From NCBI RefSeq assembly GCF_002222055.1, contig NZ_MUGS01000004.1, forward strand, positions 248,001-312,000: a DNA stretch of 64,000 nucleotides, given 5' to 3'. The first letter of the stretch is position 1. Each line of letters starts with the position of its first letter. A program made the position numbers and the translations under genes. A model generated the notes under the pieces. That model was given only the letters and a program-made list of their open reading frames with translations. It did not search any database and was not told the DNA's origin. This stretch comes from Flavobacterium araucananum (lineage in GTDB: Bacteria > Bacteroidota > Bacteroidia > Flavobacteriales > Flavobacteriaceae). This document shows, in pieces, positions 17,345-26,278 of the stretch.

Positions 17345-18013
17345 TTATTCGGGTTTTGTTATCAGTACTTCATAACCCAGTGAAGCCAGTCCTGAAGCAT
17401 CTGATGAAACCGTAGAACAGCTTGCAAGACCTGCAAGCTCAAGAAAATGTTGTACTTCCTGAACGGTATATTTTTCTGAAACTACCGTTGGCGGATAATT
17501 GGCTTTTTTGCGTAAAGCATTAAACTCAGCCAAAACAGTTTCAGATACATCACGTTTCATGTCATGAATCAGGCAAATTCCGTTAGGTTTTAAAACCCTG
17601 TATTTTTCCTGCAATGCTTTTACCGGATCTACAAGATGGTGCAGGGTAGCACGGCTTATTACGACATCAAAACTCTCACTTTCGAAATCCAGATAATGGG
17701 CATCTCCTTCTTTTACAATAATCTTTTCGAACAGGCCTTTGTTTAAAAATTTCTCATTGGCTTCGATAACATTATCTTCATAATAATCGATACCTGTAAA
17801 CGTATAATTTTCAAATCCGGGTGTTTCATAAAGACGTTCCAGCAATACACCGGTTCCTGTGCCAACATCCAGTAAGCGTTGCTCTCCGGTAGATGAAGGA
17901 GCCAGTTTTTTGCATCTTTTCAAGAACATATCGTCCCAGGGTTTTAAGAAGGTTGCCGTATAGGCTTCATATTCAAGTGCCGGCATTATATTACGGATAT
18001 TATTTTCTTTCAT
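17345..18013 (-). CDS. Class I SAM-dependent methyltransferase
   Basis: 222 aa. Motif I is LLDVGTGTGVLLERL, followed by an acidic residue after the second strand (TGIDYYED), KEGDAHYLDFESESFDVVIS, and LHHLVDPVKALQEKYRVLKPNG, the usual methyltransferase_11 layout. It would methylate an O, N or C atom of the pathway intermediate using SAM in the cytoplasm. It lies 11 nt after the citrate synthase homologue and 23 nt before the small protein, so it is part of the PKS operon. Confidence 0.88.
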   Translation of the reverse strand: MKENNIRNIMPALEYEAYTATFLKPWDDMFLKRCKKLAPSSTGEQRLLDVGTGTGVLLERLYETPGFENYTFTGIDYYEDNVIEANEKFLNKGLFEKIIVKEGDAHYLDFESESFDVVISRATLHHLVDPVKALQEKYRVLKPNGICLIHDMKRDVSETVLAEFNALRKKANYPPTVVSEKYTVQEVQHFLELAGLASCSTVSSDASGLASLGYEVLITKPE

Positions 18014-18024
18014 TGTTTTGTGTT

Positions 18025-19167
18025 TTAGTCAAGTGACAGTTCATTTATTTGATTGTTTGCGAGAAAATCTCTTGCATCAGCGCTCTTGGCACCAAAAGGA
18101 GGTTTTTGTCTTTTTTCGTCAGCGTGAGCAATCATTGCTATGCTTCTGGCAAAAAGACCAATTGCCGGAACAAGTGACTGGTCTGTAACACCAAGATCGC
18201 TTAGAATTGCTGCGGTAATAAAGTCGATATTCGGGTTTAAACCGGAACGTTCTTTTATGATATGGGTTATTTGCTTGTATAAAATTAGGTTTGGTGTATT
18301 TTTATCTAAATCTTCCCATATTGATTCAAGGCATTCAGGTCTTGGATCTTTCCTGAAAAGCGGATGTCCAAATCCGGGAATTATCTTTTTATGGGCCAGT
18401 AAGTCTTCTATTGTTTGTGTTATCTCTTGTTCCTTTTTAGTGGGTAGTTTTGATAACAGCTTAAATGCAGCTTCTGATGCGCCAATATGGTGTGGTCCAG
18501 CAGCAATAAAACCGGACATGATAATCATATTTGCCGAAGCGCCTGTACCGGCAGTTACCCGTGGTGCTAAAACACTTGGTGTGAGATAACCAAAACCGGC
18601 ATGCCATGAAATTAATAATGCTTCGAATATTCTGATTTCGGCGTCAGTTGCTTGTTTTTTTGAAAAAAGCGTTTGAAATGCTACAGCAATAAACGAATCT
18701 GAAAATGATGCCGAAACTGGTTTTATTTCTTGCCTTACATTTTGTTTTCCATCTGCTGCAATTCTAAGCAGTAATGGCAAAATGCTAATTAAGAATAATC
18801 CTTTGGCAGTCTCCTGCAAAGAACATTCCTCCGGAAGTTGGCTTGTACGGTATGTTTTTAGAAACTCGTCATCAAAGTCAAAAAGTAGTCCTGCAAGAAC
18901 TCCCTTTATGGAACTTTGTGTGGCGTAAGCAATTTTTTGTATGTGTTCGAATACCGGATGTTCAGGTGCTATAGAATTATAAGAAGCCAGTAAAAAAGCT
19001 TCAATCGCTTTGTTTTGGGGAACGGAAGGAAATGTTCCTGTCAAAATATGAAAAACAGCTTCTGGAAATTTTCTTTCGGCAATAATCGTATTTAGATCTG
19101 TACCTCTTACGGATAAGCATTCAGGATCAAAACCCGGACCATCTATTTTTGTACCTTGGTATTTCAT
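18025..19167 (-). CDS. Citrate synthase superfamily protein
   Basis: 380 aa, near normal length for short bacterial citrate synthases. The start YQGTKIDGPGFD and RGTDLNTIIAE fit the family. Candidate catalytic residues are His in AAGPHHIGASEA, His in IPGFGHPLFRKDPRP and Asp in NPNIDFITAAIL. The family condenses oxaloacetate (or another 2-oxo acid) with an acyl-CoA, or runs the reverse as citryl-CoA lyase. Location inside a PKS/glycosylation operon argues against the primary TCA enzyme and for making or cleaving a branched hydroxy-acid unit. The substrate is not readable. Spacing is 67 nt to the oxygenase upstream and 11 nt to the methyltransferase. Confidence 0.8.
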   Translation of the reverse strand: MKYQGTKIDGPGFDPECLSVRGTDLNTIIAERKFPEAVFHILTGTFPSVPQNKAIEAFLLASYNSIAPEHPVFEHIQKIAYATQSSIKGVLAGLLFDFDDEFLKTYRTSQLPEECSLQETAKGLFLISILPLLLRIAADGKQNVRQEIKPVSASFSDSFIAVAFQTLFSKKQATDAEIRIFEALLISWHAGFGYLTPSVLAPRVTAGTGASANMIIMSGFIAAGPHHIGASEAAFKLLSKLPTKKEQEITQTIEDLLAHKKIIPGFGHPLFRKDPRPECLESIWEDLDKNTPNLILYKQITHIIKERSGLNPNIDFITAAILSDLGVTDQSLVPAIGLFARSIAMIAHADEKRQKPPFGAKSADARDFLANNQINELSLD

Positions 19168-19234
19168 ATTTCAATAAAAATAAAAGTTTGACTCCGTTCC
19201 TGTTTTAAAAAAAATAAAGAATTTGGGCTTGCCA

Positions 19235-20203
19235 CTAAAGTTGGACTTTAAGTTCCGGATTTCCCATTCGTACCAATATTTTTCGTTCTAAATCGGTCGT
19301 TTTTTTTCGACCATGCATAACTGCCGAGTTGTCTATCATGATTACATCTCCTTTTTGCCAGTTGACTTTTACGGTAATTTCTTCTGCTGCGGTAACCACT
19401 TTTTCAATATAAGAATAAGGAATTGGAGTGCCATCAGCCAAGCGAATTACCATAGGGCAAAATTTTGCATCGTCGCCAAGATGTTGTTTTACTTCGCCCT
19501 GATTAAATGAAATTTCGGCAAAATAGATGTAGAGCATATTATTGATAAAAATTGACTCACCTGTTTCGTCATTGTATGTAATAGGATCACACGTATATTC
19601 TATTTGCACGGCAAGATCATCCTGAAGGGAAACTGTTAAACCTTTGGCTTCACAAAATTCTTCCAGCTCAGTATAACTGTCCGTCATAAAAGCTTTTTGC
19701 CAATCGCCATCAGGTAAGTAGCGTATATATTTGATCTGGTTCGATAAAAAAAACTCTTTTGTATCCTGATCCAGGGCGCTAAAAAGTTTTGCTCCGTCGC
19801 ATAAAGTAGTCTGTCCGCCGTCTTTTGGCGGTATAAGACAATAAAAATAAAGTAGTTCCGGCGGATCCTGCATATAATACATTTCTCCGTGTAGCGGAAT
19901 CGTAAAGTTCTGAATGCTTCCGGTTGCAGTCATCAACGTTTTATCGTTGTTTATTTGTTCTCTGTCAATACTTTTCCATCGCGATCCACCTCCCTGATAA
20001 TCAGAGAAATCTTTTATAAACTGATTGCTGAAGGTCGTAAAGCCATCGACATCAAAGTTAAATCCTCTGAATAATAAGGCTTTGTGCTTTTTGTAGAGGG
20101 AAAATATTTCGTCCTGGTCTAAATCGTATGGAATGTTTTTATCCAAACGTTCGATTAACAATCCAACTGAATTGTCAAGTTTGCTAATTGTTATATTTGA
20201 CAA
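19235..20203 (-). CDS. TauD/TfdA-family Fe(II)/2-oxoglutarate oxygenase (SyrP-like)
   Basis: 322 aa. The iron triad is visible as His105-x-Glu107 (PLHGEMYY) and His297 (AVMHGRK), with the 2-oxoglutarate-binding arginine expected in RKILVRMG. The N-terminal LLFRGF and PPKDGGQTTLCDG are typical of TauD/SyrP-like hydroxylases of secondary metabolism. The metal motif is HxE rather than HxD, which occurs in a subset of the family. It would hydroxylate a carbon of the polyketide or a building block. It is the second gene of the operon, 73 nt after the first small gene. Confidence 0.87.
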   Translation of the reverse strand: MSNITISKLDNSVGLLIERLDKNIPYDLDQDEIFSLYKKHKALLFRGFNFDVDGFTTFSNQFIKDFSDYQGGGSRWKSIDREQINNDKTLMTATGSIQNFTIPLHGEMYYMQDPPELLYFYCLIPPKDGGQTTLCDGAKLFSALDQDTKEFFLSNQIKYIRYLPDGDWQKAFMTDSYTELEEFCEAKGLTVSLQDDLAVQIEYTCDPITYNDETGESIFINNMLYIYFAEISFNQGEVKQHLGDDAKFCPMVIRLADGTPIPYSYIEKVVTAAEEITVKVNWQKGDVIMIDNSAVMHGRKKTTDLERKILVRMGNPELKVQL

Positions 20204-20276
20204 AATGATAGGTTTTTAGGTTAAGTTTAAAATGAAAGCAACCTTGATTAGAGGTTGCCTTCAATTCAAGATTGTT

Positions 20277-20561
20277 TTACTTTTTTGCAGTAAATGCATT
20301 TAAGAAATCATGTGCGTCTGCAATGGGGATAATTTCTGTAAAACTTGCTTTAAAAAGAGGATTGCTCCTTACGATTGAGGCAAGTTCAACAGTGTCTTTT
20401 GCGTTGATTACAACGATTGATCCTCCTGAAATAACGGCATACGCTTTTTCGATTGGGCTTTTAGGATCGTCTACAAGTGCTTTTACTTGTGCTCCTGAAT
20501 CTGCTGTGGCATTTAAGCCATGACCTTGGCCGTTTGGCCTGCTAATAACTAAAAATTTCAT
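20277..20561 (-). CDS. Small muconolactone-isomerase/YCII-like protein, copy B; first gene of the PKS operon
   Basis: 94 aa, MKFLVISRPNGQGHGLN at the start. It is a paralogue of the 101-aa protein at 17016 (shared SGGSIVVINA / SGGTVWVLNS core and an IIPIAD / VLPIVD block). The fold is probably a ferredoxin-like dimeric barrel. It is the first gene of the minus-strand operon; the upstream side holds an A/T-rich leader and a palindromic repeat and I could not find a clear TTG/TAnnTTTG promoter. Its function is unknown; paralogous copies at two places in the operon suggest they may work on the same type of substrate. Confidence 0.75.
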   Translation of the reverse strand: MKFLVISRPNGQGHGLNATADSGAQVKALVDDPKSPIEKAYAVISGGSIVVINAKDTVELASIVRSNPLFKASFTEIIPIADAHDFLNAFTAKK

Positions 20562-20669
20562 ATTTAATGGTTTTAAGATTACATGTTGATTGAAATACTC
20601 TTTAATTGTAAATAGGTGTCGAATTAATAATTTTATTAGTCTCTTTTAACCCGCTGGGTGCAATTCTTT

Positions 20670-20810
20670 TTAATACATAGAAACATAAACTCTGGTATCT
20701 CAAAAAAGGCATTTGACTTGATTAAAATGCACAGAGTTTTGCTATGTGAAAGAAAGGTGTTACTTTTTTGTATTCTTTTTTAGGTATAAAATCTATGTTT
20801 CTATGTGTTG
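20670..20810 (-). repeat. MITE-like palindromic interspersed repeat, copy 1
   Basis: About 140 bp bounded by TACATAGAAACATA and TATGTTTCTATGTGTT, an imperfect terminal inverted repeat. The same element occurs at 27857-27993 and 31714-31854, in the opposite orientation to this copy, sharing the inner AAAGAATACAAAAA and a GTGAA(A/G)CG(C/T)CT-like stretch. An outer pair TAACCCG (20647-20653) and CGGGTTA (20865-20871) may mark a longer element. No transposase is present; it is probably a non-autonomous or REP-like intergenic element that can form a long hairpin. Confidence 0.75.
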
Positions 20811-20980
20811 AAATAAAATTTTCATGGCTCGAATCAAGCGAACAGACGAAGTAATTACTTTCAACGGGTTATTAAGTGTTTGATCTTTAATACAGTAGTA
20901 AAAATATATATAACCATACTATTTGTAAGATTAAATTGTCATGAAACAGGTTTTTAGTGTCATGAAAAGGTCGTTTTGCT

Positions 20981-21255
20981 AATTGCTAATTATTAATTAT
21001 TAATTATTAATTATTAATTGTGAATTGTGAATTGTGGAATGTTGAATGTAGATTTTAGATTGTAGATTTTAGATTGTAGATTTTAGATTGTAGATTGTGG
21101 ATTGTAGATTGTGGAATGTAGAATGTGGATTGTAGATTGTGGAATGTAGATTGTGGAATGTAGATTGTGGAATGTAGAATGTGGAATGTAGATTTTAGAT
21201 TGTAGATTGTAGATTGTAGATTGTAGATTGTAGATTGTGGAATGTAGAATTTGAT
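20981..21255. repeat. A/T-rich minisatellite
   Basis: A TTAATTA stretch (about 20985-21020) changes into irregular 7-8-nt units of the kind TAGATTG, TAGATTT and TGGAATG, repeated more than twenty times up to about 21255. Short open frames through it on the minus strand only translate the repeat (YNLQST/IYNLKST-like) and are not genes. The tract lies between the PKS operon start and the tandem duplication. It probably varies by strand slippage. Confidence 0.9.
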
Positions 21256-21452
21256 TTTTGGATCGTAAGAGCATGACAAAGCAGCACAATTCTTATTATT
21301 AAGAATGTGGCTCGTAAAAAATAGAGAGGAGAGAGTCTCTTATTTTGGTGTAATTTGATTTTTAGGATAACAGAATTACACCTTGTGGTAAAGTGGAATA
21401 AAGAAAATAGATATCAAAATATCTTGCTCAGGTAATTTTAGTAATTATTAGT

Positions 21453-21609
21453 TGTGCCGTTAGGCACATAATATTGGTAGAAAAACAGGCATTGAAATAA
21501 ATTTAGCGTGCCGTAGGTACGCAATAGTTATCATTTTGTTGCGTACCTACGGCACGCCAACGTATTTCTAATCTACAATGATTACCAATATTTAGTGCCT
21601 AACGGCACA
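21453..21609. repeat. Nested palindromic element, copy 1
   Basis: The inner arms GCGTGCCGTAGGTACGCAA (21506-21524) and its exact reverse complement (21539-21557) flank a 14-nt loop. The outer arms TGTGCCGTTAGGCACA (21453-21468) with flanking ATATTGGTA pair with TACCAATATT and TGCCTAACGGCACA (to 21609). The arms are themselves near-palindromic. This could form a cruciform or a strong RNA hairpin downstream of the PepSY gene. Confidence 0.9.
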
Positions 21610-21828
21610 TTTTAAGTATTGATTCGCATTAATACTTAAATTAAGATTTCGTTCCTTTTTTCTTTTTGCCTAACCAAATTAATAAACTCGTAAAAAATAG
21701 AGAGGAGAGAGTCTCTTATTTTAGTGCAATTTGATTTTTAGGATGACGCAATTATACCTTGTAGTAAAGTGGAATAAAGAAAATAGATATCAAAATATCT
21801 TGCTCAGGTAATTTTAGTAATTATTAGT

Positions 21829-21985
21829 TGTGCCGTTAGGCACATAATATTGGTAGAAAAACAGGCATTAAAATAAATTTAGCGTGCCGTAGGTACGCAA
21901 TAGTTATCATTTTGTTGCGTACCTACGGCACGCCAACGTATTTCTAATCTACAATGATTACCAATATTTAGTGCCTAACGGCACA
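21829..21985. repeat. Nested palindromic element, copy 2
   Basis: The same nested palindrome as at 21453-21609, offset by 376 nt as part of the tandem duplication, with both inner and outer arms conserved. It lies 32 nt beyond the stop of the PepSY gene and may end or stabilise its transcript. Confidence 0.9.
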
Positions 21986-22016
21986 TTTTAAGTATTGATT
22001 CGCATTAATACTTAAA

Positions 22017-23132
22017 TTAAGATTTCGTTCCTTTTTTCTTTTTGCCTAACCAAATTAATAATCCTGAAATGGGTAATGTTATCGCAAAAAGACAAACCAA
22101 AAATGCAATAATTTTGGTTGGAAGACCATAAATGCTACCGGTATGAATAGGGTAGTTAAGACGCTTTATTTTGTCTCCGTTCGAGAAAGATCCGTAGGGT
22201 CTTGCCTCAATTTCCCGGGCTGTATATTTGTCAAAATAGGCAGCACTGGATTGATTTGGAATCGTTTTTTCGGAATATTCTTTTAAGACCAAAATACTGT
22301 TGATGGTATCAGCAGGCATTCGGATTTGAATGTTTCCTCTATAGGCAAAGGTACTGTCAGTTTTATCATAAATGCTTTGATAAAAGGCAGTATTATTGAG
22401 TTTAGGATCTATTTTAGTTGGATTTTCTACCTTTGCAGATCGTTTTTTTGTGGTTCCGTCAGCCAGGAAATAAACGCCATTTTGAAACCAGGTAAAAGCA
22501 AATGATAATCCCGTAAGGGAGATTACCAATAAAAATAAAAAACTGTAAAAACCAAAAGTCGAATGAAAATCCCAATTGACTCTTTTGAACGAAGCACTCC
22601 ATTTTACGGTTATTCTTTGTTTTAGGTTTTTAATCTTTTTTGGCCACCATAAAATGATTCCGGAAATAAGCATAAAAGCAAAAATCAAACAAGAAGTTCC
22701 CATGATAATTTCGCCAAATTCGCCCAGTAATAATTGTCGGTGAATGGATAAAACAAAAACAAAAAACCTGCTTTCCTGCGGTGTTGTTGCCAGAATTTTT
22801 CCGGTATAGGGATCAATAGAAAAAAATTGAACCTTTTTATCAGTATCCTTCGCAATAATCTGCATGGAGCGCGAAGGGTCATTGAAGGTATAAATGCGGT
22901 TTATTTTTTTTATTGCATATTGTTTTTGTAGTATATCTGTGCAATAATCAATCGTTTTTTTAGTCTTTCCTATAGTAGCAACGTTATAATATTCAGGATT
23001 TATGGCTTTGTCAATTTCTTTTTCAAAAACTAAAATACTTCCGGTTAATGCAGCAATAAAAACAATTAAACCAGAGCCAAGTCCTAACCACAAGTGTAAT
23101 AAGCCAATATTTTTTTTAAATGTTTTCTTCAT
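22017..23132 (-). CDS. PepSY-associated transmembrane protein
   Basis: 371 aa. The N-terminus NIGLLHLWLGLGSGLIVF is the typical first membrane helix of the PepSY_TM family, followed by ALTGSILVFEKEID, a periplasmic PepSY-like loop, two central helices (ISGIILWWPKK, then FLLVISLTGLSFAF) and a last helix (AFLVCLFAITLPISGLLIWLG) with a basic tail. Members sit in the inner membrane next to siderophore receptors and are thought to help reduce or release imported Fe-siderophore. The divergent TonB receptor at 23588 fits that role. Its last 45 bases are duplicated downstream. Confidence 0.9.
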   Translation of the reverse strand: MKKTFKKNIGLLHLWLGLGSGLIVFIAALTGSILVFEKEIDKAINPEYYNVATIGKTKKTIDYCTDILQKQYAIKKINRIYTFNDPSRSMQIIAKDTDKKVQFFSIDPYTGKILATTPQESRFFVFVLSIHRQLLLGEFGEIIMGTSCLIFAFMLISGIILWWPKKIKNLKQRITVKWSASFKRVNWDFHSTFGFYSFLFLLVISLTGLSFAFTWFQNGVYFLADGTTKKRSAKVENPTKIDPKLNNTAFYQSIYDKTDSTFAYRGNIQIRMPADTINSILVLKEYSEKTIPNQSSAAYFDKYTAREIEARPYGSFSNGDKIKRLNYPIHTGSIYGLPTKIIAFLVCLFAITLPISGLLIWLGKKKKGTKS

Positions 23133-23476
23133 AAATAAACTACTTTTTAGAGCTGTAAATTCAATTCCTGACTACAGATCCCGCAAATTGACTGGATTAC
23201 TATTATACTAGGGGTGCTAAAATTCAGCCACAAATTTATGCTTATTTAGACTAAGTATACAATGTCTTTTAAAAAAAAAGAACAATTAAAAAAAACGTAA
23301 AAAAAGTAGTACCATAAAGTACTTTCGGGATTTATAAAGAACTATTTTACGTATTAATTTTTAAGCAAAAGTGTGTTTAAAAAAAACTTCTTAAAAAAAT
23401 AAGATTACATTTAACAGCATCTCAGCAGCAGAAAAATAGGCTGATTAGGTGTAAAATAGTGAGTATCGAAATAACA

Positions 23477-23533
23477 ATTCTATAGAATAAATAGAAATAT
23501 TACTTGTTAAACGATTATTAATTTTTACTTTTG
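23477..23533 (+). promoter_or_regulatory. Bacteroidota-type promoter for the TonB receptor, possible operator
   Basis: TTG at 23504-23506 and TACTTTTG at 23526-23533 are separated by 19 nt, matching the TTG-N17-23-TAnnTTTG pattern of Bacteroidota. The gene starts 55 nt further on. Just upstream lies AATTCTATAGAAT, a short palindrome that could bind an iron regulator; that part is a guess. The remainder of the 455-nt divergent gap 23133-23587 is A/T-rich with no gene seen. Confidence 0.6.
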
Positions 23534-23587
23534 CGCTGTTTTTATTGATTCTAAATAAAAACAAATACTAACCAAATTTAAAAATTA

Positions 23588-25987
23588 ATGAAATATCTTA
23601 GTCTAAGAACATCAAAGTTTTTATTTATCATTAGCTGTTTATTTTCAGTCTTTATATCATTTGCACAAAATAGCGGAAAAATAACCGGAATTATTACTAC
23701 TTCTGACGGAAAATCATCTTCCGGAGTAACAATTATTCTTAAAAATACAAAATACAAAACCAGTACCAATAGCAACGGAAGTTTTAAATTTAATAAAGTT
23801 GCCGAAAATATTTATACCCTGGAAGCTTCCTTATCAGGTTATGAAACTATCGAGCAGCAAATTACGATTGTCAATAATGAAACTGCAACGGTTAATCTTC
23901 AATTGAAATTTACAGGCAAAACGGATACTAATCTGGCAGAAGAAACTTCAGAAAAAAGTGGTGCTGAGCTTAATGAGATTATTGTTTCGGCAAGCAGAAA
24001 GGTAGAAACACTATCAAAAACACCATCATCTGTAACGGTAATCAATGCAAAAGACATCGACGATTTATCGATCGTGAGTCCAAACATTGCAAATATAGTG
24101 GCTTATGCAGTTCCTGGTTTAGGATCTGCGACAAACAATACCGGAAATTACGGGCAAACACTTCGCGGAAGAAATCCTCTGGTTCTTATAGACGGAATTC
24201 CGCAATCGACACCGCTAAAATCTGCCGGAAGAGAATTGCGTTCTATAGATCCGTCAGTAATCGAACGAATTGAGGTTATCAAAGGGGCAACGGCTATTTA
24301 TGGTAATGGTGCTGATGGCGGATTGATTAATTATATTACGAAATCCGGTAAAACTCAAAAGAAATTTGCAGGATATAGTGAGGCAGGAACTAGCGGAAAT
24401 ATTAAAGGTGATAGTACGATAGGATATCGATTGAACCAACAGTTTTATGGTAAAATCAATAAATTCAATTACATAGTGGCGGGTACTTACGAAAAAACAG
24501 GTGTTTTTCGTGATGGCGAAGGCGAAGTGATTTCTCCTGAATATGGATTGGGTGAAACGAAAACATATAATATTTTTACGAAACTGGGGTACGATTTGAC
24601 AGATAAACAAAGAATTGAAGTGATGTATAATTATTTTAGTTCGAATCAGGATTCTGATTTTATACTTAAAAATGGTGTCTATGGCGTGAGTCCTGCAATT
24701 GGTGTTTTAGGCAACAGACCCGGAGTTGACGAAGGAACGCGTTATAATCACAATGCGAACCTGCAATATGTAAACAAACAAATTTTTGGCAATACGTCGT
24801 TGACTGCTAACATCTATTTTCAGGATTTTTTGACTATATTTTCTAATTCTACCTTTTTCTACGGAAGCGGACAGTCTCAAACAGCATCGGCCAAAAAAGG
24901 TTTAAGAGTATATTTGAATTCTCCGTTTACAGTTTCTTCAAACTTTACGGGTGATGTTACGTATGGTTTTGATTTGCTGAACGATAAAACCAATCAAAAA
25001 TTGGTTGATGGCCGTGTCTGGGTTCCAAATATCAATATGGTCAATCTGGCTCCTTATGCACAATTATCGACACAACTTTTTAGCGACTGGACGGTAAAAG
25101 TAGGTTTACGTGCAGAGAATATCAAAATAAATATTGATGATTATAATACGCTGGCAACGGGAGCAAACGGGGCGGGAAGTATTGCTGTAAAAGGCGGTGA
25201 TCTTACCTATGATGCTTTTGTTTTTAACACAGGTATTCGATATTCGAAATTTAAATTTTTTAACCCTTTTGTGAGTTTCTCTCAGTCTTTCTCTGTATTT
25301 GATCTTGGTCGCGTGCTTACTAATGCAAAAGAAGATGCGATATCAAAATTGCAAACTAAACCTATTATCGTTAATAATTATGAAGGAGGTTTTAGCAGTC
25401 AGTTAGGGAAATTAAATTTAAGTGCGGCTTATTATTTTAGTACGTCTAAATTGGGTACGAATCTGGTTCAGGTAGATGGTTATTTAGTAGCAGAACGTTT
25501 ACCGGAACGTGTTTGGGGTTATGAAGTTCAGGCAGATTACCAAATTATCAAACAAATAACGGTAGGAGGAAACTACGCCTATGTACAAGGTAGGGGCGAT
25601 AAAGATTCTGATGGACATTTTTATGGCGATACTGATATTTACTTAAAATCAAACCGAATTCCTCCGGTTAAAGTAACAGGTTATGCAAAATATGGTGACA
25701 AGAGGTTAAACGTAGAGTTGTACTGGATGCTGGTTGGCGATCGTAATCTTTTTCAGCCCAATGCCAAAGGCGCTTATGCTATTGGCGAAGGTCCGATAAA
25801 ATCTTTTAATTTATGGAACCTGGCTACAGCTTATAAAGTTACGGACAGTATCAGGGTAAAACTTGGAATCGAAAATTTATTAAACAAGGATTATTATACG
25901 ACCACGTCTCAGTTTTATGGTACAAATGCCAATTATACCAGAGGAAACGGTGCAAGATTCAACCTGGCGCTTGGTTATAGTTTTTAG
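23588..25987 (+). CDS. TonB-dependent siderophore receptor
   Basis: 799 aa. A signal peptide (about 1-26, ending SFAQN) is followed by a carboxypeptidase-regulatory-like domain (about 30-110: GKITGIITTSDGK, LEASLSGYE), typical of Bacteroidota receptors. A plug domain follows (125-240: VSASRKVETLSKTPSSVTVI, YGQTLRGRNPLVLIDGIP, EVIKGATAIYGNGADGGLIN), then a beta-barrel with many aromatic-ended strands and a C-terminal LALGYSF. It imports a ferric siderophore through the outer membrane using TonB energy. The divergent PepSY protein and the nearby NIS siderophore genes suggest it takes up that siderophore. A strong Bacteroidota-type promoter lies upstream. Confidence 0.93.
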   Translation: MKYLSLRTSKFLFIISCLFSVFISFAQNSGKITGIITTSDGKSSSGVTIILKNTKYKTSTNSNGSFKFNKVAENIYTLEASLSGYETIEQQITIVNNETATVNLQLKFTGKTDTNLAEETSEKSGAELNEIIVSASRKVETLSKTPSSVTVINAKDIDDLSIVSPNIANIVAYAVPGLGSATNNTGNYGQTLRGRNPLVLIDGIPQSTPLKSAGRELRSIDPSVIERIEVIKGATAIYGNGADGGLINYITKSGKTQKKFAGYSEAGTSGNIKGDSTIGYRLNQQFYGKINKFNYIVAGTYEKTGVFRDGEGEVISPEYGLGETKTYNIFTKLGYDLTDKQRIEVMYNYFSSNQDSDFILKNGVYGVSPAIGVLGNRPGVDEGTRYNHNANLQYVNKQIFGNTSLTANIYFQDFLTIFSNSTFFYGSGQSQTASAKKGLRVYLNSPFTVSSNFTGDVTYGFDLLNDKTNQKLVDGRVWVPNINMVNLAPYAQLSTQLFSDWTVKVGLRAENIKINIDDYNTLATGANGAGSIAVKGGDLTYDAFVFNTGIRYSKFKFFNPFVSFSQSFSVFDLGRVLTNAKEDAISKLQTKPIIVNNYEGGFSSQLGKLNLSAAYYFSTSKLGTNLVQVDGYLVAERLPERVWGYEVQADYQIIKQITVGGNYAYVQGRGDKDSDGHFYGDTDIYLKSNRIPPVKVTGYAKYGDKRLNVELYWMLVGDRNLFQPNAKGAYAIGEGPIKSFNLWNLATAYKVTDSIRVKLGIENLLNKDYYTTTSQFYGTNANYTRGNGARFNLALGYSF

Positions 25988-26024
25988 AGTTTAGTATACA
26001 GTTTTCAGTCGCAGTCGCAGTACT

Positions 26025-26192
26025 CAAACTGTAAACTGAGACTGAGAACTGAGACTGAGACTGAGACTGAGAACTGAGACTGAGAACTGATACTGAGAAC
26101 TGATACTGAGAACTGATACTGAGAACTGAGACTGAGAACTGAGACTGAGAACTGAGACTGAGAACTGAAACTGAGACTGAGACTGAGAACTG
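26025..26192. repeat. ACTGAGA minisatellite
   Basis: Runs of GAGACT, GAGAACT and GATACT units, in places a 13-nt period (GATACTGAGAACT), begin about 40 nt after the TonB receptor stop. There is no open frame of interest. The copy number is likely variable. It resembles the other minisatellite at 20981 in position, at the edge of a gene block, but not in sequence. Confidence 0.9.
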
Positions 26193-26278
26193 ATAAGATT
26201 TTTTGTTTTTTTATTTGAGAGGTTTCTGGCGATTTTTTGTCAGGAACCTTTTTTTATTTAAAAAGTCTCTAAAAAAAA

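Larger units (their letters stand above)
21311..22060. repeat. 376-bp tandem duplication (two copies)
   Basis: The stretch 21311-21686 is repeated almost exactly at 21687-22060 with a 376-nt offset and only a few substitutions. Each unit begins CTCGTAAAAAATAGAGAGG and ends with the last 45 or so bases of the PepSY gene (its stop is at 22017-22019 in the real gene and mirrored at 21641-21643). The first copy therefore contains a dead 3' end of that gene, so the duplication arose from the PepSY 3' end and its downstream region. Each unit also carries a nested palindrome (separate entries). The rest of the 20562-22016 stretch has no gene that I can see. Confidence 0.93.

Noticed and set aside
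21055..21289. Two overlapping minus-strand open frames of 68-74 codons
   Set aside because: They only translate the TAGATTG minisatellite (repeating YNLQST-like peptides) in two frames; no start signal and no gene-like composition.
26025..26192. Possible CRISPR array from regular short repeats
   Set aside because: Units are 6-13 nt and directly adjacent with no unique spacers; no cas genes nearby. It is a minisatellite.
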